DNA of 31,017 bases from CAYQUC01 sp964514215 (GTDB taxonomy: Bacteria; Pseudomonadota; Gammaproteobacteria; UBA6429; Thiohalophilaceae): positions 1-31,017 of the forward strand of contig CAZEPW010000042.1 of NCBI GenBank assembly GCA_964514215.1, read 5' to 3'. Of the stretch, positions 1-7,201 are shown in pieces. The position numbers and the translations under genes were made by a program. Positions within the stretch are counted from its first letter, which is position 1. Each line of letters opens with the position of its first letter. The notes beneath the pieces were generated by a model. That model ran no database searches, had not been told where the DNA came from, and was given only the letters and a program-made list of their open reading frames with translations.

Positions 1-1973
1 ATATCGTCAACCGTACCGGGATTTTTTGACATACCGGTGAAATAGGGGGGATATTGTATATAAGTAGACTCTTTTGACCATTCAAATAATTTGCCTTCTG
101 GTGAGCTGAGTTTGTTCCATCGAGACTCACCTTCATAAACTTTTTGATAACTTGAGGTAAATTGATCGCGAGTTACATTTTTTTGAACGATTTCTTGAAC
201 TTCATGTTGTGATGGCCAAATGTCTTTTAGATAAACATCATTACCTTGTTTGTCTTGTCCTAAGGGCTCGTTATATAGGTCAATATTCATTGTTCCTGCA
301 ATGGCATAAGCAACAACCAGTGGCGGTGAAGCCAGATAATTCATTCGAACTTCGGCATGCACTCGACCTTCGAAATTTCGATTTCCAGATAATACCGAAG
401 TAACCGATAAATCACCTTCTTGGATGGCTTTGCTAACATCGGGATCCAGTGGTCCTGAGTTGCCGATGCAGGTAGTACAACCATAACCCACGACATGAAA
501 TCCTAAACTTTCTAAATCGGCAGTTAAGCCAGCTTTATCGAGGTATTCTGATACCACTCGAGAGCCGGGCCCTAATGAGGTTTTTACCCACGGTTGTACT
601 TTAAGTCCTAACTTATGGGCTTTTTGTGCCACTAATCCGGCACCTAACATTACCGATGGATTGGAGGTATTGGTGCAGGAAGTAATCGCGGCGATAACGA
701 CAGCACCATCTTTAATTTCAACTTTTTGTCCTTTAACGGTTGTGTTTATCGGCTTGCTATTTGCTTTACGCTCAGTATTTAAATTATGGAGTGCCGTTTC
801 AAACATGGTTTTTGATTTTCGCAGCTCAACGCGATCTTGAGGACGTTTTGGTCCTGATAGACTTGGTACGATTGTGTTGATATCCAATTCGATGACACTG
901 GTATAATCGGCTTGTGGACTTGCGTCGGTATGGAATATACCTTGAGCTTTTGCATACGCTTCTGTTAGCTTAATTTGTGCTTCGCTGCGGCCACTTAAAC
1001 GCATGTAGTTTAATGTTTCATTATCAATCGGGAATATGCCACAGGTTGCACCGTATTCTGGAGCCATGTTTGCGATTGTGGCTCGATCGGCTAATGGCAA
1101 GTGCACCATACCGTCACCAAAAAATTCTACGAATTTTCCGACTACGCCATGTTGACGAAGGATTTCAACAACGGTTAATACTAAGTCCGTTGCTGTCGTG
1201 CCTTCGGGTAGTTTACCCGTTAATTTAAAACCAACAACTTGTGGAATGAGCATTGACACTGGTTGACCCAACATAGCCGCTTCGGCTTCAATTCCACCAA
1301 CGCCCCAACCGAGTACGCCAAGACCATTGATCATGGTGGTATGAGAATCTGTTCCAACAAGAGTATCTGGATAAGCTTGTAATACACCATTATTTTCTTT
1401 ATCAAAAACAACACGAGCCAAATGCTCTAGATTAACTTGATGCACAATACCGGTATCGGGTGGTACTACGGCAAAATTTGAGAATGCTTTTTGTCCCCAT
1501 TTTAAAAAACTGTAACGTTCTTGATTTCGACTGTATTCTAAATCTGCATTTAATTCGAAAGCGTTAGCGACACCGGATACATCAACTTGGACTGAATGAT
1601 CAATGACAAGCTCAGCCGGTTGTAGTGGATTAATTTTTTCAGGATCGCCACCCAGATCAACCATGGCATCACGCATTGCGGCTAAATCAACAACGGCGGG
1701 CACGCCGGTAAAGTCTTGCATTAACACACGAGCAGGGCGATAAGCAATTTCAATACTGGGCTCCGCTTGAGCGTCCCAATTATTTAATGCCTCGATATCA
1801 GCGGCAAATACAGTTTTATTATCTTCAAAACGCAATAAATTTTCTAATAAAATTTTTAATGAGAAAGGCAATCGTTCGCTTTTTGCTAAACTATCTAAGC
1901 GGAAAATTTCATAATCTTTACCATTCACTGATAATAGTGAACGGGCGTTAAAGCTATCGTTTTTATTGCTCAT
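1..1973 (-). CDS. acnA: Aconitate hydratase A, 3' end outside window
   Basis: Isomerises citrate to isocitrate through cis-aconitate in the cytosolic TCA cycle. The ATG is at 1973, preceded by AAGGA six bases upstream. The frame is open to the window edge, giving about 657 of the roughly 890 residues usual for AcnA, so the C-terminal swivel domain is off-window. The three [4Fe-4S] ligands are visible as SCTNTS (Cys433) and YGCTTCIGNSG (Cys499 and Cys502), in AcnA/IRP1-like positions. The N-terminus (LPFSLKILLENLLR, later VDHSVQVD) is typical of AcnA and unlike AcnB. It is last in the minus-strand run rluE-nudJ-mnmA-hflD-acnA, where E. coli has purB after hflD. icd, the next TCA enzyme, diverges at the other end of that run. 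The truncation is the window boundary and not a mutation. Confidence 0.96.
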   Translation of the reverse strand, partial: MSNKNDSFNARSLLSVNGKDYEIFRLDSLAKSERLPFSLKILLENLLRFEDNKTVFAADIEALNNWDAQAEPSIEIAYRPARVLMQDFTGVPAVVDLAAMRDAMVDLGGDPEKINPLQPAELVIDHSVQVDVSGVANAFELNADLEYSRNQERYSFLKWGQKAFSNFAVVPPDTGIVHQVNLEHLARVVFDKENNGVLQAYPDTLVGTDSHTTMINGLGVLGWGVGGIEAEAAMLGQPVSMLIPQVVGFKLTGKLPEGTTATDLVLTVVEILRQHGVVGKFVEFFGDGMVHLPLADRATIANMAPEYGATCGIFPIDNETLNYMRLSGRSEAQIKLTEAYAKAQGIFHTDASPQADYTSVIELDINTIVPSLSGPKRPQDRVELRKSKTMFETALHNLNTERKANSKPINTTVKGQKVEIKDGAVVIAAITSCTNTSNPSVMLGAGLVAQKAHKLGLKVQPWVKTSLGPGSRVVSEYLDKAGLTADLESLGFHVVGYGCTTCIGNSGPLDPDVSKAIQEGDLSVTSVLSGNRNFEGRVHAEVRMNYLASPPLVVAYAIAGTMNIDLYNEPLGQDKQGNDVYLKDIWPSQHEVQEIVQKNVTRDQFTSSYQKVYEGESRWNKLSSPEGKLFEWSKESTYIQYPPYFTGMSKNPGTVDD

Positions 1974-2038
1974 TTAAAATCCTTAAATTGTAGTTATTGT
2001 TTCTTAATTTATTAACATTAAGTTAGCCAAAATTTAGA

Positions 2039-2680
2039 TCAATTTATTATTTTAGGTATTTCTTGTTGTAATATTCGTTTTGATTCCGCAACAAAGTATT
2101 TGCGTTTTAATAATAACTGCCAGCGATTGCCACCCACTTGTCGCCATAATACTGCTGAACGAATTCCGGATAATAATAAGGCTCTAATTTTATTGGCATT
2201 ATTCGTTTGGGACAAGAACTTTTCTTCACCTTTTACCATGATTTTGGGTGATAAGGTGCTGATTGTCTCAGCATAAATATCCGCTAAATTGGCTATTATA
2301 TTTTCATGTGTCACTGGAAAATGCGCTAACTGTGAATTGACAGATTTCAATCTGTTTGAAATCGTATTTAATAGCTTGGTATTTTTGGCTAATTTACGCT
2401 CAAGGTGTAACAGGGTGACAACATAGCGATTGATATCATTATTAAATGATTGCGTTGAATTTCCTAATTGGTTTTGAATCGATTCTAATCCAGAACGCAG
2501 GTTGGCTAGATTGCCATAAACATCCAGAGTTTTATCCGGTTCATTATTTAGCAAGCTGCTAATAACAACCTCAAAGTTATGCACATCCATCAAACCGGTG
2601 TTGGCAACTTGTTGCACTATCGAGACAGTTTGATAGATTCCGGCTAGTGCAATGGTTTTGTCAAATACGGTAAAAGTCAA
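2039..2680 (-). CDS. hflD: High-frequency lysogenization protein HflD homologue
   Basis: A 213-residue, largely helical HflD (YcfC) family protein. In E. coli it is a peripheral inner-membrane protein that counteracts phage lambda CII; its housekeeping role is unclear. Matching stretches include the N-terminal ALAGIYQTV, the ANLRSGLE segment, LLHLERKLAKN and the C-terminal IRSAVLWRQVGGNRWQLL, which is close to the E. coli ending. The start codon is TTG: AGGAG lies five bases upstream and no in-frame ATG precedes it. It sits 42 bp downstream of mnmA, the same neighbour as in E. coli and Pseudomonas, and is probably co-transcribed with it. Family identity is clear; function is known only by homology. 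Confidence 0.93.
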   Translation of the reverse strand: MTFTVFDKTIALAGIYQTVSIVQQVANTGLMDVHNFEVVISSLLNNEPDKTLDVYGNLANLRSGLESIQNQLGNSTQSFNNDINRYVVTLLHLERKLAKNTKLLNTISNRLKSVNSQLAHFPVTHENIIANLADIYAETISTLSPKIMVKGEEKFLSQTNNANKIRALLLSGIRSAVLWRQVGGNRWQLLLKRKYFVAESKRILQQEIPKIIN

Positions 2681-2722
2681 AAATGCTCCTAAAATTCATT
2701 AATTTGTTTAATAAAAGGGTAA

Positions 2723-3835
2723 CTATTTAATACTATTTGGAATTTCAGTGATTATAGCACCACCTAGGCATTCGTCGCCTTGATAAAAAACCACGGATTG
2801 GCCGGGTGTAACGGCCCATTGATGTTGTTCAAATTTAACGCGATATTTACCTTTTGAAAGCGCCTGTATCTCACATTGAGCGTCAGTTTGACGATAGCGT
2901 GTCTTGGCTCTGCATTGATAGGGAAATGAATTTGGCGCTTGCGTTATCCAGTGTACATCTTGCGTTTCCAGCCAGGCGCTTTTTAATAAAGGGTGCTCGT
3001 GGCCTTGAACAACGATTAATTCATTGGTGTTCATATTTTTTTGGGCAACATACCACGGTTCATCAGGGTAGTCTTTTAATCCCCCAATTCCTAACCCTTG
3101 TCTTTGTCCTAAGGTGTAATACATGAGCCCTGAGTGTGTTGCTATTTTTTGTCCGTGCTCGGTAATGATATTACCCGGTTGGGCGGGCAGGTAGTTTGAT
3201 AAAAATGTTTTAAAATCACGTTCACCGATAAAGCAAATTCCAGTACTGTCTTTTTTATTGTATGTAATGAGTTGTTGTTGCTCTGCAATTTTTCGGACTG
3301 TATTTTTTTCTAAGTCACCCAAAGGAAAAATGCTGTGAGCAAGTTGGTGTTGATTGAGCTCGTGTAAAAAATAGCTTTGATCTTTATTTTTATCAAATGA
3401 CTTGTAGAGTCGGTAGTAACCATTTTCATATTTAATACTTGCGTAATGGCCGGTTGCTATTTTGTCGGCACCTTTTGATATGGCGTAATCAAGAAATGCT
3501 GAAAATTTAATTTCTTTATTGCATAAAATATCCGGATTTGGTGTTCGTCCAGCCTCATATTCTGTTAAAAAGTGGCTAAATACTTTGTCCCAATATTCAG
3601 TCGAAAAATTTACACCGTGAATCGGAATGTTTAAGGTTTCACACACTTTTTGGGCATCACTAAAATCTTCAGCAGCCGTACAATTATCATCGGTATCATC
3701 TTCTTCCCAATTTTTCATAAAGACGCCTTCAACAATATAGTTTTGTTGTTGCAGTTGGTATGCAGCTACCGAAGAATCAACACCGCCAGAGATACCAACG
3801 ATAATGTTTAAATTTTTTTTTGCAGGGTTATTCAT
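2723..3835 (-). CDS. mnmA: tRNA-specific 2-thiouridylase MnmA
   Basis: Adds sulfur to U34 of tRNA-Lys, -Glu and -Gln (the s2U part of mnm5s2U), taking it from the IscS-Tus relay. It has 370 residues against 368 in E. coli. The ATP-pyrophosphatase PP-loop is SGGVDSS at residues 16-22. The two catalytic cysteines are Cys105 (DILCNKEIKF) and Cys201 (STGICFIGER), equivalent to E. coli Cys102 and Cys199. GRTPNPDILCN and YTLGQRQGLGIGG are further signatures. It lies 15 bp downstream of nudJ and upstream of hflD on the same strand, so one operon is likely. The Shine-Dalgarno sequence is weak, which suggests translational coupling to nudJ. Nothing is missing. Confidence 0.97.
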   Translation of the reverse strand: MNNPAKKNLNIIVGISGGVDSSVAAYQLQQQNYIVEGVFMKNWEEDDTDDNCTAAEDFSDAQKVCETLNIPIHGVNFSTEYWDKVFSHFLTEYEAGRTPNPDILCNKEIKFSAFLDYAISKGADKIATGHYASIKYENGYYRLYKSFDKNKDQSYFLHELNQHQLAHSIFPLGDLEKNTVRKIAEQQQLITYNKKDSTGICFIGERDFKTFLSNYLPAQPGNIITEHGQKIATHSGLMYYTLGQRQGLGIGGLKDYPDEPWYVAQKNMNTNELIVVQGHEHPLLKSAWLETQDVHWITQAPNSFPYQCRAKTRYRQTDAQCEIQALSKGKYRVKFEQHQWAVTPGQSVVFYQGDECLGGAIITEIPNSIK

Positions 3836-3850
3836 AGACTTAAATTTTGT

Positions 3851-4303
3851 TCACTTTATTAATTCGTCTTTTAATAGCGATAATGGATAACGTTGACCAT
3901 AAATATAATCAGAAAGACACTCTATTACTAACGGGCTACGGCATTTATCTTGCTGCTGGGTTATTTCGGCTTGCGTTAACCATAATGTTGTTATAATCCC
4001 GGTATCCAAGGCTTGCTTGTCATCATACGCGATACTTTTTGCATAAAAACAAAATCGAATATAGGTAAAATCATTGTTTTTACTATACCAGCGATAGATG
4101 CCTGTTAAATATTGCGGTTCAATGCTATGAGCGGTTTCTTCCTGAGTTTCACGAATAACTGCGTCAATAATAGATTCATCTGGTTCAAGATGACCCGCAG
4201 GCTGATTCAATTTTATACCACTACGGGTATTTTCTTCCACAAAAAGAAATTTATGATTGTGTTCTATAATTGCTGCAACAGTAACATGTGGTGCCCAACT
4301 CAT
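3851..4303 (-). CDS. nudJ: NUDIX hydrolase, NudJ type
   Basis: Probable phosphatase acting on nucleoside di/triphosphates and, in E. coli NudJ, on HMP pyrophosphate. The 150 residues match NudJ in length and key segments: N-terminal PHVTVAA, LNQPAGHLEPDE, and C-terminal CRSPLVIECLSDYIYGQRYPL, close to the E. coli [21 protein letters not shown]. The Nudix box runs from the Gly of AGHLEPDE through RETQEET. The metal-binding REXXEE core is intact, but the usual Gly after EEX is Ala (EETAH). It sits between rluE and mnmA exactly as in E. coli, which supports the symbol. No strong Shine-Dalgarno is seen. Substrate is inferred from homology only. Confidence 0.9.
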   Translation of the reverse strand: MSWAPHVTVAAIIEHNHKFLFVEENTRSGIKLNQPAGHLEPDESIIDAVIRETQEETAHSIEPQYLTGIYRWYSKNNDFTYIRFCFYAKSIAYDDKQALDTGIITTLWLTQAEITQQQDKCRSPLVIECLSDYIYGQRYPLSLLKDELIK

Positions 4304-4346
4304 ATTTTAGTACCCTTAAATTAGTTATTAGTTAGTTGAGTTTAGG

Positions 4347-4892
4347 TTAATTAGTGACATCTATTGTTTGCCAGTGACCGGGTTGTATATTATCGATGTT
4401 CCAAGGTCCAATGGCATAACGTATTAACCGTAGTGTTGGAAAACCTACCGCAGCAGTCATTCGTCGAACTTGTCGGTTTCTGCCTTCGCGAATTGTCAGG
4501 CTAATCCAACTGGTTGGTATATTAGCACGATAACGCACGGGGGGATGACGTGGCCAGATATCCGGTTGTTTTATTATTTTTGCCTGTGCTTTTTTTGTTT
4601 TACCATCCTTTAATGCAACACCATTGATTAGTTGTGAAATAGCGTGCTTTGTTGGAATACCATCAACTTGAACCCAATAGGTTTTTTCCATTTTATGATC
4701 AGGGTGCGATATTTTATGCTGGAGTTTACCATCATCCGTTAATAGCAATAAACCTTCGCTGGTTTTATCGAGTCTACCTGCTGGATAGACGTTTTTAATA
4801 TCGATGAAGGCGGCTAATGTGGTTTGTTCGCCGTCTTTACTGAATTGACTAAGCACATCGAAAGGTTTATTGAATAATATCAATTTTGCCAT
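4347..4892 (-). CDS. rluE: 23S rRNA pseudouridine synthase RluE
   Basis: RsuA/RluE-type pseudouridine synthase. E. coli RluE modifies U2457 of 23S rRNA in the peptidyl-transferase region. The protein has 181 residues. It starts directly in the catalytic fold (LILFNKPFDVLSQF) without an N-terminal S4 domain, as RluE does. The catalytic Asp42 lies in YPAGRLDKTSEGLLLLT. The C-terminal REGRNRQVRRMTAAVGFPTLRL motif is the family signature (a single Gln-Val-Arg-Arg block). It is first in the minus-strand run rluE-nudJ-mnmA-hflD-acnA and diverges from icd across about 160 bp, which must hold both promoters. RluB/RluF paralogues are less likely given size and context. Confidence 0.93.
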   Translation of the reverse strand: MAKLILFNKPFDVLSQFSKDGEQTTLAAFIDIKNVYPAGRLDKTSEGLLLLTDDGKLQHKISHPDHKMEKTYWVQVDGIPTKHAISQLINGVALKDGKTKKAQAKIIKQPDIWPRHPPVRYRANIPTSWISLTIREGRNRQVRRMTAAVGFPTLRLIRYAIGPWNIDNIQPGHWQTIDVTN

Positions 4893-5055
4893 TTGGGTTA
4901 ATTCTTAATTCCGAATACATTGTAGATTGCTATTTTAGCACGAAGCATTAAATGCAATACCTAAATAATATAGCGTTATTATCAATATAATACTTCCTAA
5001 GTTACTGTTGTTTTTGATAAAGTAGGTAATTCTATAGTGCTCAAAGAGAGAAATC

Positions 5056-6312
5056 ATGTCATACGATAAAATTCAAATTCCAGCTAGTGGCTCTAAAATA
5101 ACAGTTAACCCTGATAACAGCCTTCAAGTACCTAATAATCCAATTATTCCTTTTATTGAAGGTGATGGCATCGGTGTTGATATTACACCAGTGATGAAGT
5201 TAGTAACAGATACTGCTGTTTCTAAAGCATATGGTGACGAACGAAAAATTGCCTGGATGGAAATTTTTGCTGGAGAAAAATCCACTAAAGTCTATGGTGA
5301 TGATGTTTGGTTATCGGATGAAACTTTTGATGCAGTTAAAGAATTTGCAGTGTCAATTAAAGGCCCCTTAACAACTCCAGTTGGCGGTGGCATGCGCTCA
5401 TTAAATGTGACTTTACGACAAGAATTGGATCTCTATATCTGTTTACGTCCAGTACGCTATTATGACGGCACACCGAGCCCTTTAAAAGAACCTGAAAAGA
5501 CCGACATGGTGATTTTTCGAGAAAACTCAGAAGATATTTATGCCGGAATTGAATGGCAAGCGGGTAGTCCGGAAGTAAAAAAGGTCATTAAATTTTTGCA
5601 AGATGAAATGGCTGTTACAAAAATTCGTTTTCCTGAAACATCTGGCATTGGAATTAAACCTGTATCAAGTGAAGGAACTAAACGCTTGGTTCGTAAGGCA
5701 ATTCAGTATGCAATTGATAATAATCGTGCCTCTGTAACTTTGGTTCATAAAGGTAACATCATGAAATTCACTGAAGGCGGGTTCAAGAACTGGGGCTATG
5801 AACTGGCAAAAGAAGAGTTTGCTGCAAAAGACATCGATGGAGGGCCTTGGAGTTCGTTTAAAAATCCAAATACAGGTGACGATATTGTTATTAAAGATGT
5901 TATTGCGGATGCTTTTCTGCAACAAATTTTGTTACGCCCGGAAGATTATGATGTGATTGCAACACTGAACCTAAATGGCGATTATGTGTCTGATGCTTTA
6001 GCGGCTCAAGTTGGTGGCATTGGCATTGCCCCCGGAGCAAATTTATCTGATGATATTGCTATGTTTGAAGCCACTCATGGTACGGCACCTAAGTATGCTG
6101 GTAAAAATAGGGTCAACCCGGGTTCGATTATATTATCGGCTGAAATGATGTTACGGCATATGGGTTGGGCTGAGGCGGCTGATTTGATAATAAAAGGCAT
6201 GTCGGGTGCAATACAGTCAAAAACAGTTACTTACGATTTACATCGATTAATGCCAGATGCCAAAAAATTGAGCTGCTCTGAATTTGGTGACGCTATTTGT
6301 CAAAATATGTGA
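5056..6312 (+). CDS. icd: NADP-dependent isocitrate dehydrogenase
   Basis: Oxidatively decarboxylates isocitrate to 2-oxoglutarate, reducing NADP+, in the TCA cycle. It has 418 residues against 416 in E. coli and is nearly collinear with it. Ser115 in GGGMRSLNV is the equivalent of the serine that AceK phosphorylates in E. coli (Ser113), so the enzyme could be switched at the glyoxylate branch point; aceK is not in this window. NADP-specificity residues are present: Lys346 and Tyr347 (APKYAG), Val353, Tyr393 and Arg397. AGAGA lies upstream of the ATG. It is monocistronic, divergent from rluE and convergent with cspD. A 14-bp inverted repeat follows the stop. Confidence 0.98.
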   Translation: MSYDKIQIPASGSKITVNPDNSLQVPNNPIIPFIEGDGIGVDITPVMKLVTDTAVSKAYGDERKIAWMEIFAGEKSTKVYGDDVWLSDETFDAVKEFAVSIKGPLTTPVGGGMRSLNVTLRQELDLYICLRPVRYYDGTPSPLKEPEKTDMVIFRENSEDIYAGIEWQAGSPEVKKVIKFLQDEMAVTKIRFPETSGIGIKPVSSEGTKRLVRKAIQYAIDNNRASVTLVHKGNIMKFTEGGFKNWGYELAKEEFAAKDIDGGPWSSFKNPNTGDDIVIKDVIADAFLQQILLRPEDYDVIATLNLNGDYVSDALAAQVGGIGIAPGANLSDDIAMFEATHGTAPKYAGKNRVNPGSIILSAEMMLRHMGWAEAADLIIKGMSGAIQSKTVTYDLHRLMPDAKKLSCSEFGDAICQNM

Positions 6313-6342
6313 TAAATGGTCTGGATTCGGTGGTTTTTTGAA

Positions 6343-6377
6343 CAGAACCTCGTTATTGTATTTATAACGAGGTTCTG
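6343..6377. repeat. Perfect 14-bp inverted repeat between icd and cspD
   Basis: Left arm 6343-6356 (CAGAACCTCGTTAT), 7-base loop, right arm 6364-6377. It lies between the convergent stops of icd (6312) and cspD (6392), where a shared terminator is expected. However, neither 3' flank has a U tract: on the plus strand the T6 run (6333-6338) precedes the hairpin, so cspD mRNA would have an A tract after it. It may act as an RNA-stabilising 3' hairpin or a weak or Rho-assisted terminator. Confidence 0.7.
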
Positions 6378-6391
6378 CAGAGTATAACGGA

Positions 6392-6616
6392 TTAGGATTG
6401 GACAACCTCAGATAGATGGGGTTTGATGTCAACTGCATGCATACCTTTTGGTCCTGGGGTTGATTCAAAATCGACTGTCTGACCTTTTTTTAAGGTTTTG
6501 TAACCTTCCATAGTAATTGCAGAAAAGTGCGCAAATACATCGTCTCCACCGGTTTCAGGGGAAATAAAGCCATAACCTTTTGCATTACTAAACCACTTAA
6601 CAGTGCCAATACTCAT
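6392..6616 (-). CDS. cspD: Cold-shock-domain protein, CspD position
   Basis: A 74-residue single cold-shock domain that binds single-stranded nucleic acid. RNP1 (KGYGFI, residues 13-18) and RNP2 (DVFAHF, residues 26-31) are intact. The start GTVKWFSNAKGYGFI is canonical. Length and location, directly divergent from clpS-clpA, match CspD of E. coli and Pseudomonas, a stationary-phase DNA-binding inhibitor of replication initiation; the E. coli protein is also 74 residues. A strong Shine-Dalgarno (GGAGG) lies nine bases before the ATG. Which Csp paralogue it is rests on context, since sequence alone cannot exclude a general RNA chaperone. Confidence 0.9.
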   Translation of the reverse strand: MSIGTVKWFSNAKGYGFISPETGGDDVFAHFSAITMEGYKTLKKGQTVDFESTPGPKGMHAVDIKPHLSEVVQS

Positions 6617-6763
6617 GCTTGTTAGCCTCCATAAAATACTGTTGCTTAAATACGGGGTTAAAAGATAATTATTAAAATTAATATTTATTATTCAAGTACT
6701 TATGTATATCTATATGATCGAGTAAACTTCATTAGATATTTTATTACATAACTATAGACAAAT

Positions 6764-6785
6764 TTTTAAAATGTGCATTTTAAAA
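6764..6785. promoter_or_regulatory. 22-bp palindrome in cspD/clpS divergent spacer
   Basis: TTTTAAAATG (6764-6773), two bases, then CATTTTAAAA (6776-6785): a perfect palindrome with 10-base arms. It lies in the 231-bp spacer holding the divergent cspD and clpS promoters, 62 bp before the clpS ATG. The compact symmetry suggests a dimeric regulator site. AT-richness makes chance symmetry easier, so this is only a candidate. Confidence 0.4.
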
Positions 6786-6824
6786 TGATGAAAATTTATG
6801 TGATTTCTAGCTAGGCACAAAATA

Positions 6825-6851
6825 ATGGAATCAACTAAAATTAAACCATGA
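6825..6851 (+). CDS. Possible 8-codon leader ORF coupled to clpS
   Basis: An ATG at 6825 opens an 8-residue reading frame (MESTKIKP). Its TGA overlaps the clpS ATG as ATGA (6848-6851). An AGG lies nine bases before this ATG, whereas clpS has no good Shine-Dalgarno of its own. The arrangement would let terminating ribosomes restart on clpS. It is too short to judge by composition and may be coincidence. Confidence 0.35.
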   Translation: MESTKIKP

Positions 6852-7195
6852 GAATGATGATAAGTAACACAAAACAACACGATGACCAAGGTAATCAAGA
6901 TGGAGGCTTGGCGCTTGAAGAAGCTAAACCAAAATTAAAAAAGCCACCAATGTATAAAGTTGTGCTGATGAATGACGATTATACTCCTATGGATTTTGTG
7001 ATCTCGATTCTTGAAGGCTTTTTTGGCATGAATCGTGAAAGAGCAATTAAAGTGATGTTAAATGTTCATAATAATGGAAAAGGTATTTGTGGTATTTTCG
7101 GTCGTGATATCGCCGAAACTAAAGTAGCACAAGTGAATGACTATTCTCGTACACATGATCATCCTTTGATGTGTACATTAGAATTAAATGGGTAA
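6848..7195 (+). CDS. clpS: ATP-dependent Clp protease adaptor ClpS
   Basis: Adaptor that recognises N-degron substrates (N-terminal Leu, Phe, Tyr, Trp) and delivers them to ClpAP. It has 115 residues with a charged, probably flexible N-terminal extension of about 35. The core YKVVLMNDDYTPMDFV carries Asn42, Asp43, Asp44, Thr46 and Met48, and His74 lies in LNVHNNGKG. These correspond to E. coli residues (Asn34, Asp35, Asp36, Thr38, Met40, His66) that line the N-degron pocket. The stop is 6 bp before clpA, so they form an operon. The start is uncertain: in-frame ATGs also occur at 6854 and 6857, and none has a strong Shine-Dalgarno. It may be coupled to a leader ORF. Confidence 0.96.
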   Translation: MRMMISNTKQHDDQGNQDGGLALEEAKPKLKKPPMYKVVLMNDDYTPMDFVISILEGFFGMNRERAIKVMLNVHNNGKGICGIFGRDIAETKVAQVNDYSRTHDHPLMCTLELNG

Positions 7196-7201
7196 AGACT
7201 G

